Positions 21,890 to 32,587 of a stretch of 64,000 nucleotides of DNA are shown here, piece after piece. The notes beneath the pieces were generated by a model, which had not been told where the DNA came from, searched no databases, and saw nothing but the letters and a program-made list of their open reading frames with translations. The number at the start of each line of letters is the position of its first letter. Positions within the stretch are counted from its first letter, which is position 1. Made by a program: the position numbers and the translations under genes. The DNA is from Undaria pinnatifida (lineage: Eukaryota; Sar; Phaeophyceae; Laminariales; Alariaceae): assembly GCA_012845835.1 (NCBI GenBank), contig JABAKD010000023.1:1-64000 (forward strand), read 5' to 3'.

Positions 21890-22670
21890 AGTTGTGGACA
21901 TGTCCGTGGCTAGCCGCGGCGCTCCACGGTCACCGCCGCGGCTATCTGCAGCCTGCGACGGCAATCCGCGGGTATCGCCCTGATTGCCACGGATATGTCC
22001 GCGGTCATATTCACGGCAATGTACTCGGCATTGTTCGCGGCATTATCCGTGGTAGTATCCGCGGCAGTGCACGGCAATGTTCGCGGCCATGTCCACGACC
22101 ATATCCGCGGCAATGTCTGCGGTTGTCCGCAGGGGTCCGCGGCCATTAGTTGTCGGTTTTAATCTCCGTGGAAATATAGGCGGGTCCCCCGCGGCAATGT
22201 CCACGGCATCGTCCGTGGCAAAGACCATGGAAATGCCCCGTGGCGATATCTGTGGCCATGTCCGCGGATATGTCCGAGGAAATATCCACAGATGTCCGCG
22301 GCATGCAATGTCCACGATAATGTCCGCTGCCATGTCCGCGGTTGCCCATGATTATCCGCGGCAGTATCCGTGGCAGTATCCATAGTTGTTCGCGGCAATG
22401 TCGAAGGCACTATCTGCGACCATATTCACGGCCATGTCGGCGGCAATGTCCGTGGTTGTTCCTGGTGGTCCATTGCAACGTCAGTGGTAATATCCGCTGT
22501 CCCCAGCAGCAACGTCTTCGGCAGTGTTGACGGCAATGTCCGTTGCAATGCCCGGGAAAATGTGCGCGGCAATGCCCTCGGCTATGTTTCTGGCAATGTC
22601 CGCAGAAGTCCGTGGCATTGCCCGCAACAATCCACTGCAATATCCGCGGACATGTCCACGGCAATGAATT
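21890..22670 (+). repeat. 12-bp minisatellite, forward block
   Basis: Degenerate tandem units of the form GGCAATGTCCGC, with CCGCGG cores. The 12-bp period keeps several frames open on both strands, giving repetitive Gly/Arg/Asn or Ala/Asp/Ile text. The pattern is better explained as a satellite than as a gene. Confidence 0.85.
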
Positions 22671-22880
22671 GACCGACTTGGTTTCAGGACAAACACCAAT
22701 ACTGGTCTCCATCTCCATGTACGTGTACGTAGTGCACGCAGGTAGACATTCCACCATCCTTGTAAGACAAAAGTTAACATGCATTCCCCAACGTAGTACA
22801 AAACGGTGCCGTCTAATATCATGCATGAATCTTGAATAACATGTTTTAACTACAGAAGATCCGTCAAATTATTTTTCCCG

Positions 22881-22905
22881 CAGGGTTAGGGTTAGGATTA
22901 GGATT
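22881..22905. repeat. Telomere-like repeat between minisatellite blocks
   Basis: GGGTTAGGGTTAGGATTAGG lies at the inner edge of the reverse minisatellite block. Confidence 0.7.
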
Positions 22906-23225
22906 GGGGCCATGATTGCCGCGGACAACGCCGCGGACAGGGCCGCAGACAACCTCGGACGTTGCCACGGACGGTGGCGCGAACAACTTTGTACATTGCC
23001 GCGGACATCGCCGAGGACGTTGTCGTGGATATTTCCACCTGCGGTGGAGATAGCCGTGGATGTTGCCGCGAATATTGCCGCGGACATTGCCGTGGACATC
23101 CGTGGCAAATAGTGCCGCGGAGAGCCACCGAAACTGACGCAGATTTCCGTGATAGCCGTGGTAATCCCCGGATATCCGCAGCAGTGGTCGATGTACATCC
23201 CTCTGAGACCCGGGATTCATGATCG
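22906..23225 (-). repeat. 12-bp minisatellite, reverse block
   Basis: Same family as 21890-22670 but inverted: units read GCGGACATTGCC rather than GGCAATGTCCGC. The two blocks form an imperfect inverted pair around about 230 bp of unique DNA. Confidence 0.85.
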
Positions 23226-24414
23226 GCCATTTTAATTATTGACAGACATGTTGAGCCCCAACCCTTCTCTTAACGAACATGTGATAACCCATACGTCGGG
23301 GCGCGCGTTTTTCTATGACAACCGTGAGTAAACCTTTCATGTAGTAATCGTACTGTTGAGGCACGAATCCCTATGGGAATCGTGAACCACTACAATTTAC
23401 TAATTTATTAATCAAACTACTCGGCCCATTTTCTCGCTATGTTTAGGGCATACCTTGTTGAGGCAGGTTGTCAATCTAAGTTCAGTACTCACAAGCACTG
23501 TACAGTAGGAGAGAGCTGATGAGACGACACAAAACGTTGACGATGACGGGACGAGATGCATACCGTGATGGCCGACGACGTGTCCAGTCCGCCCAAAAAC
23601 AACTCGAACACCGGCGCACACCCCTGCCCGACAGGAGCAAACCCAGGAAGTAATTGGGTCGGCATTCTTCTTAGCTGGAGTTGTACGATGGAGGTGATGA
23701 GGCGAGTCTCTCGACGTAGTTGTGTTAGACCCACGTCCACACAATTAAAACAGTCTACGCTCGTACGGTTGCCTGCGACCGCAACCACAGAGCTCGCACA
23801 CCGTTGCATCTGCCATACGATAGCAATGCGTCGGTTCTACCTTGATCTCGCTCTACCACGGAGATGATGAAACGAGTCTCCTGTCGTATCACTCATCTAT
23901 TTGTGTGAGGACGAGACGAACGTTTTCACATCGGAAAGGGGAGTATATAGGCACCGCCTCGAAGTAGCTCACCACAGAATCACACCAATCTCCCTGCGCG
24001 ATCTCCCGCCCTCATCGCTCCTCCTATCTCGGGAGGCCATACGAGGCCATAACATGCCACAAGGTGCTGCTTATTCCGCATATTACAATATGCTGCTTAT
24101 TCCGCATATCATAATATGCTGCTTATTCCACATATTATACTTGTCGCACGATGGAGAATTTCGAAGATATCAGCATCATGGATGCATAACACCACCCGTC
24201 TCGTCGCGTACAATTCAACTGAGGCGTCCGGCTGTGTGTTCTGTAGGTACAAATGAGCTACTTCAGTTGAATGCAGAGCTTGGTTTTGTCCACACGTTTC
24301 TGCCTTGTTCCACTTATAAACCAGGCGTAAATTACGAGAAAGAAAGTAATCAAACCGCATGTGAAGCCGGAATCGAAAATTCGAAACTGAACAGACCACG
24401 GGCGACATCGGAGA
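23226..24414. other. No gene recognised; 26-bp tandem repeat at 24066-24145
   Basis: Three tandem copies of GCTGCTTATTCCGCATATTA plus CAATAT-like ends lie at 24066-24145. Overlapping frames on both strands (23412-23867 and 23901-24446) carry no recognisable domain. Confidence 0.5.
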
Positions 24415-25113
24415 TTGGGAGAGCCTTTCCTCCCGCGCGCTTATAACGAAATAAAAAAAAAAGAAGAAAAAAAAAAAAACGTTGATTTATCCGGAAACGG
24501 CCGTTTTAAAGTGATTAGAGAAAAACTCTCTAAAACAAAAAAGTCCCCGAACCTGAAAACCTCAATTTTAAACTTTCCGGAAAAAAAAAACAAGATAATC
24601 TCGACGCATTTTTTAAAAAAGCGAAGCTTCAATCGACGCCGCTTGGCCGTGTTAGGGGGGGGTAGCCGGTCTCAGGTTAGCGAACGGAGTAAAACTGAGC
24701 GCGCGAGGGCGTCGACAACGAAGTCGGCTTCGGCCGCCAAGGGTGGCGAGGTATCTCGAAGCGGCAAGTGTGTGCGCTTTGTGCAGCTTGGGGACAAAGA
24801 GTACAAGGTTTTTCATGCCTGGGAGCTTTGTTGTGCGAAGGTGGACTGGCGCGCCGATGATCTTGAGGGCCCCGAGTTTCGGGAGCGCAAAGCAAAGTGT
24901 GTTTCGGGGGAGTGCGGGGAGTGTGGTTTCGGTAAATCAGGATGTATCCCCCAGTGCTCAGTGCTGGACGCGGCGACGGATACTGTCAAATGGACGCATT
25001 ACGAGGACGTCACTACAGCGGGAGGCAAGAAGTACGCCCAACAGCAGGTAGAAGAGACGGGTACGTTTCAGGAGTTATGGAAAGAGTGTACGGCGCACTT
25101 TTACTTATTATGA
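24415..25113 (+). CDS. Cysteine-rich ORF, probably transposon-derived
   Basis: 232 codons. The first 90 residues are Lys-rich and encoded by an A-rich leader, so the true start may be internal. From about residue 118 the sequence looks like real coding DNA: CVRFVQLGDKEYKVFHAWEL, then AKCVSGECGECGFGKSGC and IPQCSVLD, a tight zinc-type Cys cluster (C-x4-C-x2-C-x6-C-x3-C), then VKWTHYEDVTTAGGKKYAQQ and TGTFQELWKEC. The spacing (Cys cluster, VKW-x-Y, TFQELW) resembles an uncharacterised ORF type found near transposons in several protists and animals; that link is from memory and unproven. It ends abruptly at LLL, suggesting 3' truncation. Confidence 0.45.
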   Translation: MGEPFLPRAYNEIKKKEEKKKNVDLSGNGRFKVIREKLSKTKKSPNLKTSILNFPEKKNKIISTHFLKKRSFNRRRLAVLGGGSRSQVSERSKTERARASTTKSASAAKGGEVSRSGKCVRFVQLGDKEYKVFHAWELCCAKVDWRADDLEGPEFRERKAKCVSGECGECGFGKSGCIPQCSVLDAATDTVKWTHYEDVTTAGGKKYAQQQVEETGTFQELWKECTAHFYLL

Positions 25114-25292
25114 TGCATCGCAGGCTTTTCTAGGCCGAATCACCAGAAATAAAATGTCTAATCGATAATATTGCATGTCCATGTATGAATGCCACCCATA
25201 AGAAAGTGACGCCCAAGAACTACCACCACCGCCGTATTTAACAGGTTGTATCAGGTACGACGATGGGCAACACGCCAAAAAACAGGACAAAC

Positions 25293-25296
25293 GGTA

Positions 25297-25341
<45 letters not shown>

Positions 25342-25345
25342 CGTT
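25293..25345. repeat. (TTG)n microsatellite
   Basis: About 17 units with one TCG interruption. Unlike the array at 9820-10160, no LINE A tip is visible next to it. Confidence 0.9.
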
Positions 25346-25657
25346 GTTGTTGTCCCCCACCTCCTCGGGTGAAGTTGAACTATTTTAGAAGCTGATTTTG
25401 TCTCGACAACGAGGGGAGCACAACGGCTACCTTGTTATGGAAACGCTAACCCTGAGCCACGCGACTCGTCGACGGGAAATTCGGACGAGAAGATCTTCCC
25501 GACACCGACTTTTTCGTAGTGTGCGCATTTCGCGTGGGGCGGATGTGGGAATATATTATTTCCTGAAAAAAATCGTGGGGCGTGCTACCTGGGGTGAGTG
25601 TATCCTTGGGTGTGGTGTACGGTGATAATGCATCTGATCCTCGTTACTTGCAGGCCG

Positions 25658-25832
25658 CACTATTATTACTATTATAACTATTATAACTATTATTAATAAT
25701 AATAGGATACGTCGTGGTGGACAATAGTTGCCGTCGCATGGGCCAAGATGCTACTAGTAACTACTACTGGTACCTGGTCCAGGTAGTACATGGTACATGG
25801 TACATGGTACATGGTACATGGTGCATGGTACA
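25658..25832. repeat. AT-rich triplet run and TACATGG heptamer array
   Basis: TATTATTACTATTATAAC-type repeats (25660-25705) are followed at 25785-25832 by about six TACATGG units, each containing GGTACATGGTACC-like dyads. Confidence 0.8.
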
Positions 25833-26339
25833 TGTATGTTACAACAGGTGCTACACAGGTGCTGGTACATAGACACATCGCATACTATAGCTATTCTAAA
25901 GTTTATGTTCGGCTACTTGTCTACCAGGTATTCCGAGGTATTCTATAAAAATATTTCAAGGACGTCAGCCGTGAGTTCGACCAATTTCGGGTCAATGACT
26001 CATCTTCTTAGACTAGTATAATCTTTATAAGGTTCAGCTGTTGGTAATTACTTGTAATATACATTGTGGGTGAGTTTTTCAATGGGAGGGGTCCTATTAT
26101 TTTTCAATATATCTTTTCGAATATATATAGACTAGTTTATATGTTCAGATTAGTCAAGTCTAGACTAGACTTGACTAGACTAAATGTTTACTTTTTCTTC
26201 ACTATAATGGAATTCATTTGTATATCCCAGGTACCTGGTATCTTTGAGCGCATGCGAGCTCGGCGGATGCATGACTTGCTATGTATGATATTTACCTACA
26301 TACCCTGGTACCACTGTTTGTTTGCTTGCGTGCTTCCCT

Positions 26340-26435
26340 TGGCCATTTTTCCACTCGAGAGTGACTGGAACCTGTCCTGTGACCCCGGACTTGATTGAAT
26401 ATGCGGGTTAAGATGAGAACAAAAACAACATAATA
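26340..26435 (+). mobile_element. LINE A 3' tip
   Basis: CTCGAGAGTGACTGGAACC, TGTCCTGTGACCCCGGACTT and GATGAGAACAAAAACAAC match the LINE A terminus, with a short degenerate tail. Only the last roughly 90 bp are present. Confidence 0.7.
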
Positions 26436-26464
26436 ACAAGAAAAAACGCTCCAGCTTCGAACAC

Positions 26465-26569
26465 GTAGGGTATTCCTCCACTCGAGAGTGACTGGAGCCT
26501 GTCCTCTGTGTCCATGGAGTTGATGATGCTAGTTAATGTGAGAACAACAACAACATCAATAACAACAAC

Positions 26570-26603
<34 letters not shown>

Positions 26604-26650
26604 ACGACAACAACAACAACAACAATAACAACGACAACAACAACAATGTG
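26465..26650 (+). mobile_element. LINE A 3' tip with long AAC tail
   Basis: CTCGAGAGTGACTGGAGCCT is followed by TTAATGTGAGAACAACAAC and about 110 bp of AAC/GAC/AAT triplets. It lies 30 bp after another tip, giving two tandem LINE A ends. Confidence 0.75.
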
Positions 26651-27847
26651 TCGACGACGTTTTTCATATGCTGTGCGTTTCAGAGCAGACAACTGCGCAA
26701 ACATTGGAGCAATTGTAATAGTAACGCTGGCCATGAGCTGGTAACGAAGAAAAACTGGACTATCTATTGGAGCCGGAGCAACAAGACAATACACACACAT
26801 GCACTCGCTGCAAGAGCTTGGCTCGGAATTGGGCAATTGGACCCTTCTGCTTGCGAAGACATGGCGAAGAAGTTCACTCCACTGTACTTTTTAAAGCTGC
26901 ATCTGACTTTAAAGCACAAACTTAGTGCGGCTAGAGACTCTGTTGTGATTTCTCTAATAAAACCTTTGCTTGGCGCATTCGTACTGACGCATGCGTCATA
27001 CCAAGTACGAGGTAGAAAGGAAATTCGAGAGAACAGGATCTATTTATTTGGGGAGGTTGAGGGTGCTTGTGAGGAGACGCGTACAGTCAACCAGCAGCAA
27101 TTGCGTCCTGTAATTTTTTATTTATTTATTTTTTCTCGCTTTCTCTTGCTCAAACGCCCCACCTACTACTATCGAAATCCGCCAGGGTAATAAACATTTT
27201 CACGCCCTGGATATTGTCTCGTTATCGTTTCAGAGCCGTCCATGCCGCTGCTGCAATTCCCTACCACCCCCGCCCCCAACGCCCCCTCCTTCCCCACCAC
27301 CCGCACCACCAGCTAGACCTAGCACCACGCGTATAGCATACCCCTACATCTATGCGACCTAACCGCCCCCCCCCCGCCCCCGGCCCCACCGTCCACATCC
27401 CCCCCCCCCCTCCCCCACAAAGAAATAGTTAGAGTTTCCACGCACAAATTGACCTGCCCCACCCGCGCCCTCCCCCCCCCCTCCCCCCCTCCCGCCCCCC
27501 TTCCGATCAAAATCAGGCCCCCACGTCCTTCAAAACTCCGCCCTCCCCTCACCGGATGTTCGACTTACAGGATTCACTTGATAAACTGATGCATTCCCTT
27601 CCACAGCTAGCTGTCAGATTTTGTCCCCTCAACAACGGGTTTTATAGTTTCCGCGCACAGACTGCCTAACATCACCCTGTTGACCCTGATAGCTACACTT
27701 GCAAGAGGAGTCGCCGACCTATATCCTTAATGAGGACACACAACCCGTAATATGCACGATCGGAGTATCACGCACAGCTTGCAAAGATGAGTTTCGACAA
27801 AATATTCGATCTCACAGCTGGAGTCTAATTTTATATTTATAATATAT
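26651..27847. other. No gene recognised; C-rich stretch at 27260-27560
   Basis: A 180-codon plus frame (26648-27190) begins inside the AAC tail and has no recognisable domain. 27260-27560 is strongly C-rich (runs of eight to ten C), similar in composition to the G-rich LINE ORF tails on the other strand, but no LINE protein is readable beside it. Confidence 0.45.
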
Positions 27848-28140
27848 TTACACACGGACTCGTCTCAAAATCTCCAGTGCTTCATGCATAATCAACAACG
27901 GCATACGCATATCGCTCACATTGCTAAGTCGCCGACGTGGCCGGTGGTCTATTGCTCTGTCTGGGACGCTAAATCTATGCAGCAGGCGTCGCACTACGTG
28001 GTTGTTGGGACAAACACGGGGCGGCGTGCCGCCTTCTGAACCCACAACATAACAAAACAGCAGTGATAACACGTAGTTTTCAGAATGTTTGATTAGGCGA
28101 ACCCCGAAAAAAACATGTTCCTTGCGCGGATGGCATATGC
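27848..28140 (-). repeat. Dispersed repeat with a 74-codon frame
   Basis: 27955-28138 matches 30698-30872 almost base for base (GCAGCAGGCGTCGCACTACG through AACATGTTCCTTGCGCGGAT). The minus strand encodes CPNNHVVRRLLHRFSVPDRA and continues to RRVRV and a stop; the second copy stops matching before that end. Possibly the 3' exon or end of an unknown element; no family assigned. Confidence 0.6.
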
Positions 28141-29374
28141 ATATGTACCATTTTGATTTTTTTGCCTAGTCCGTCCCTTTTTCTCCGCCGGCGCAGAGTT
28201 TTTTTGTGTGTTTTCTTCTGCAATGCGATCAGACTACCCGTCGGTATATTATCAGCCGTGTGCCGGGCTCATGGGACGTCCGTGGCGCGAGCTATGGCCG
28301 CGGAAAGCCGCCGAGACTGGCTCTATTTTGCGGGGTATGAGACACTTCTGTCCCCGGGCAACCACACACTAGACGTATTTAAGCCTCGAGGTTAGGTCTT
28401 AAGTACTTCCAACTGGAAGAGGTAGGCCATTCGATATTTCGACCTTAAACGCATAAAAAAAACACCATATGTCTAAAACTCGAAATAGTGGTCTCTTTCA
28501 GTACGCATAAAAAGAAAAGCCGAGGAAATATCAAACTACTTGAAAATAGACTTATATTTCTGCACTACTCCAGACGCAGATGGCAAGACGAGGATTTATG
28601 TCATGAGTCAGCACATGAGTGGGTGGAAACTTCGAGAAAGACCCTCCCCTGCCCATGCTGTGCGAGCTTGAACAAACGGCCAAAACCAATAACTGGTGCT
28701 TGGCAAAAACATCGAGTGCTTCGTACTCCATACTCGCTTCATATGTAGGATACCTCGCAGGCGTCTGCCGCCTTCGGTGTGCCTCAGTGTGGCAGTCAGT
28801 ACAGCAGCACAGCAGGACTGGCCCTCAACCCGGTTCCTTCAATTTCCACCCTCGAAATGTAGGCATCCGTCTGATGTTTCCTCGAGCTTTTGTCGTCTGA
28901 AATGCTGTTTTGTTGTTTGCTGGAAAATACTCGGAAAATTGCTTCAAATATGCACTTGGGCCAAAATGTGCCCAAGTGCATATTTTGGGAAAATCCACAT
29001 CTCACCGTGGTCTGCCGTGGTCGTTAGGTCGATAAAATAGACCTATTTTGTAGACATTTAAAACACGATAGGGCTTAATTTGGTTAAGAGCCTAAAATAT
29101 AGGCATATCGTCAGGCTTAAATACGTCTACTACACACACGGTGGAACTTTAGTCCTCGCACGTACATCGGGGTGGCATCAAAATGTATTTGCGAGAGAAT
29201 TTTCCCGCACTGCTAGACGCGGGCGCGGTGTATATGTACCCGCTGCAACGACGTGAACTATGTCATTACTGCTGTGAGTTCTCCCTCACAATTGACACGG
29301 TGGTTACCATACAGCAGTAGCGAAACCTGTATAAAGAGATATAAAGTAGCAACACAACCCAAGCAAAAGTAACG
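28141..29374. other. No gene recognised; perfect hairpin at 28946-28985
   Basis: A 16-bp perfect inverted repeat (AAATATGCACTTGGGC and its complement) with an 8-nt loop lies at 28946-28985. Other frames here are short and unrecognised. Confidence 0.5.
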
Positions 29375-29874
29375 ATGTGCACACAGCAGACCATATCGGC
29401 AACAAACATCGGTGTAAGCACGCGGGGAAAAATACTGGACACAGAAAACAAACAACAAATTGACACCAATGATTCCTCTAACAGCAGCGACAGCAGTAGT
29501 ACAAACCCATCAGACAGCGAAAATGATCAAGACAACAACAGCGGCAACAATAACAATTCTGGTCAATGGTCCATTATTCCCGAGATTGGTGATGGTGCAT
29601 GTTTATTAAGGTGTATCTCGCGTCGTGTGCACAACAACCCAGCTTTACATCACATCGTCCGTGCACATATTATTGCCCACATCACAACCAATTTGTACAC
29701 CGTTATCCCAGGATCAGGTTTCAACACTTTCCACGACAGCATCTTAGCTGGAGCAAATCAAGAACTTGTGGAAGTCGCTGGATCTCAACCTACTACATAT
29801 TCGAGTGTTGAAGAGTATCTCCACTTCATGTCACAGCCTTACGCATATGCTACAAACGTAGAATTAGTTGCTGC

Positions 29875-29887
29875 CACGCAGTTATAC
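29875..29887. other. 13-bp target-site duplication, left
   Basis: CACGCAGTTATAC, repeated at 30287-30299, brackets the LINE B tail inside the OTU gene. The first bases overlap the (AC)n tail, so the true duplication is 10 to 13 bp. Confidence 0.9.
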
Positions 29888-30286
29888 ATTATTATGTTTC
29901 TTTTCCGAGCTTTGGCTCTCCTTTGCGGTTGGGTTGTTTCTTCGATTTCCCCTTCATTTTGTTTGTTTCATTTTTTGTTTTATTTTTATCTTTGTTTTTA
30001 TTTGTTTTCTTATTTTGTTTTCGTTTTTTGTTTTTGTTTTTGTTTTTGTTTATTCCGTATTTCTCTCTTCCAATGTATTTCTGTTGCTGACGTATGTATG
30101 TTGTGCCTGTCGTACCCAGTACTAGGGCATGACATTGCGTTGTCGAATGCATTACGATGCATTATCTCTGTGTCGTGGCTTGTGACCACAGAGCTGATCT
30201 TTCTAGGGTGAAGAATCAGTACGGACACTGGGTGTGCTGGATGTCGACGAGTAGAAGAACGGTTTAATGTGAAGAACACACACACA
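29888..30286 (+). mobile_element. LINE B 3' UTR fragment inserted in OTU gene
   Basis: Begins ATTATGTTTCTTTTCCGAGC and matches 33286-33676 throughout: pyrimidine and TTTTTG tracts, TGTATTTCTGTTGCTGACG, the CTAGTACTGGG-type block, and ends GGTTTAATGTGAAGAAC(AC)n. It is a 5'-truncated retrotransposition product of about 400 bp, with no coding sequence. Confidence 0.9.
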
Positions 30287-30437
30287 CACGCAGTTATACG
30301 GAGTGGACTTTCGAATAACTTATCACACCGAGCCTCAGCAATATCCCAACCCTCCTCCTCCAAAAGTCTGTGATATCTTATTATATTATCCACATTCTTT
30401 CCACTACGCATCCCTCCGATATACACCTTCTGCATAA

Positions 30438-30697
30438 ATACTTCATCATCATCAGTTAGTTGTAGTCATTCGACTTGCGTCGCCCCCGGGAGGCACGTGT
30501 CCACCTCCCGAAGGGGAACCTTGTATTACGTACGCTTATGGAATGCCTGGCGTGAGTTTTTTTAAAGATTCGCCCACCAGATTGAGCAACAGGGCAACCA
30601 AATATTTTCATCTTGGTCGTCATCGTCGCCATCGGATAATAATGTAATGATGTGTACAGGCGTAATCTGAGTTTTTTTAATACGATATACAGTATAC
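30438..30697. repeat. First copy of a local duplication
   Basis: 30522-30697 (TATTACGTACGCTTATGGAA through AATACGATATACAGTATACG) is repeated at 30870-30987 and continues at 36212-36275, on the far side of the nested LINEs. The first copy gives the uninterrupted target. Confidence 0.75.
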
Positions 30698-30872
30698 GTT
30701 AAATCTATGCAGCAGGCGTCGCACTACGTCGTTGTTGGGACAAACACGGGGCGGCGTGCCGCCTTCTGAACCCACAACATATCAAAACAGCAGTGATAAC
30801 ACGAAGTTTTCAGAATATTTATTTGATTAGGCGAACCCCGAAAAAAAACATGTTCCTTGCGCGGATGGCATA
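30698..30872 (-). repeat. Second copy of the dispersed repeat of 27955-28138
   Basis: Near-identical to the earlier copy. It lies between the two halves of the local duplication. Confidence 0.75.
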
Positions 30873-30987
30873 TTACGTACGCTTATGGAATGCTTGGCGT
30901 GAATTTTTTGAAAGATTCGCCCACCAGATTGAGCAACAGGGCAACCAAATATTTTCATCTTGGTCGTCATCATCGCCATCAGATAAT

Positions 30988-31100
30988 GTGTGTGTGTGTT
31001 ATTCACATTAAACCGTTCTTCTACTCGTCGACATCCAGCACACCCAGTGTCCGTACTGATTCTTCACCCTAGAAAGATCAGCTCTGTGGTCACAAGCTAC
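30988..31100 (-). mobile_element. 3' end of the minus-strand LINE B, separated by nesting
   Basis: Reverse complement of the LINE B tip: starts (TG)n at 30988 and stops at GTGGTCACAAGCTAC. The next bases expected, GACACAGAGATAATGC, are found at 33679, after the plus-strand LINE. It thus belongs to the element at 33677-36210. Confidence 0.85.
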
Positions 31101-32587
31101 GGTTGCAAGAGCTCGGACGACAGAGGAAAATCCCCCTGTACATGTGCTTCATCGATCTGCAGAAAGCGTACGACTCTGTCGACCGGGAACTGTTGTGGGA
31201 GGTACTCACACGCCTTGGCGTACCAACCAAGATGCGCACAGTTATCCGCAACTTCCACGAAGGCATGCGGGCTCGCGTGCGTGCGGATGACGGCGAGCAC
31301 TCCGATTGGTTTAATGTCACCCAGGGGCTGCGGCAAGGCTGCGTGCTATCACCGTTACTGTTCAACGTGTTCTTCGCTGCTGCGATACACGTCGTGCTGG
31401 TACGCTTCAGCAAAGACGAAAGCATCGTAAGGGATTTGGTTCACCTCGAAGCAGTCGGAAAAGAGGAACCGTTGGCATGCGTGCAAAGGGCTGTGTGGGG
31501 CATGTTGTACGCAGATGACGCAGGAATTGTTTCGAAGTCGGCGGAAGGCCTTGCTAAAATGATGACAGTCATCGTGACTGTCTTCGAAGCAGCAGGCCTC
31601 ACGGTATCGGAAAAGAAGACAGAGACGATGCTGCTACGAACACCGGACCAGACATCCCTCGCCCCACCGCTCGCGATCGAAGCATCAGGCCAGAGGTATA
31701 AACAGACGACCCAGTTTTTATACCTAGGCGGCATTATCCACGAAAGCGCTGACCTTTCGCTCGAAATCGAACGACGGATCCGTCTCATGCGGGCATGCCT
31801 CAAACGGTTTGGCCCGGAATTGTATGACAGGACGACCGCCCCGCTTAGTCTGAAAGTCCGCATGCTGAAGGCCGAGGTCATTGAGACCCTGCTGTACGGG
31901 TGTGTGACGTGGACCCTCAATGCGGACCACTTCGCCAAGCTCCGATCAGCCCACCACGAAGTTCTTTTGCGAGTCATTGGCTTCCAGCGCCGATTACGCA
32001 CCGACCACACCACCCTCTCGTACGCGAAGGCCCTCAGGATGACACGATGCGAGAGCATCGAAACGACCATCGGTAAACGGCGGCTCTTCTTTGCCGGGGC
32101 CCTGGTGCGACAACACAAGGGGCGACTGCCCCGTCGGTTGATGTTCGGGACGATCGCTGGTGGGGAGAACCCGAAACCAGGCGGACAACTTAAGACTTGG
32201 CCTAGAGCCATAGCTGAGGACCTTAGGGTGTTCAAAGCCAACGAGGGATCAACGGAACACTCCCCCTTAGTTTATGGAGTTGGGACCGCGCTGTGGCCCA
32301 CTGCAGCAAAAAAGGTGGGCAAGTGGTACCGGGGGGTCCTCGAAGCAGCTGAACGGTTCATGGGCAGGTGGCACGAGGATGAGGCAAAGCTGAGTAGACA
32401 GCGCCGCGCATCCGCCGTGGGTGGTGTCGAAGGGAACGGGGGGAGGGGGGGCAGCAGGAGGGGTAGAAGGAACACCGCCCAAGGGTATGGGGGCAGGGGG
32501 GGGGACAGGAGGAGTAGAAGGGAAACCGCGGTAGATGAAAGTAGGAAGGAGACCGCAGACAGGGTAGCAAGGTACCAGGCCGACTAG
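31101..32587 (+). CDS. LINE B ORF2 reverse transcriptase, 5'-truncated but open
   Basis: About 495 codons of the RNA-dependent DNA polymerase used for target-primed integration. Motif A is [18 protein letters not shown] (about residues 12-29), motif [20 protein letters not shown] (about 71-89), and motif [12 protein letters not shown] (about 132-142) with both catalytic Asp residues. A LINE-type thumb and C-terminal region follow ([43 protein letters not shown]), ending in a Gly/Arg-rich tail from G-tracts. The endonuclease and RT N-terminus (including [10 protein letters not shown]) are missing. Lack of internal stops and near identity to the minus copy indicate recent activity of the family. 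The first ATG, at 31133, is internal and not a natural start. Confidence 0.9.

Larger units (their letters stand above)
29375..30437 (+). pseudogene. OTU-family cysteine protease gene split by a LINE tail
   Basis: An OTU (ovarian tumour) deubiquitinase-like protein, which would cleave ubiquitin from substrates. After an acidic Ser/Asn-rich N-terminus (residues about 28-66) comes IIPEIGDGACLLRCISR, with the Asp-Gly-x-Cys nucleophile motif (Cys codon 29600-29602), and later SVEEYLHFMSQPYAYATNVE followed by LVAATQLY, typical OTU core. The reading frame is broken after codon 171 by an insertion at 29888-30299. Beyond the insertion the same frame continues for 45 codons to TAA at 30435, including DILLYYPHSFHYASLRYTPS, whose His (30402-30404) is the expected catalytic base. 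Removing the insertion and one target repeat leaves a 216-residue uninterrupted frame. As it stands, translation runs into the LINE UTR and stops at 30209-30211 without the His. It could be a host gene or an OTU ORF carried by another element. Confidence 0.8.

Noticed and set aside
22043-22826. Repetitive 80-138 aa frames that look like an RNA- or ice-binding repeat protein
   Set aside because: 12-bp satellite keeps frames open on both strands; no start, codon bias or stable unit.
21890-23225. CRISPR-like array
   Set aside because: Units are contiguous 12-mers without unique spacers and the genome is eukaryotic.
27319-27552. Gly-rich 77-aa protein
   Set aside because: Encoded by poly-C/poly-G low complexity; no LINE or other protein text beside it.
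28946-28985. Rho-independent terminator or microRNA hairpin
   Set aside because: A perfect 16-bp stem exists, but no U-tract context matters in a nuclear genome and no expression or conservation evidence is available.
31441-32241. 266-269 aa frames antisense to the LINE RT (also 34992-35801)
   Set aside because: Mirror frames of a confirmed RT ORF, conserved only because the LINE copies are near-identical.
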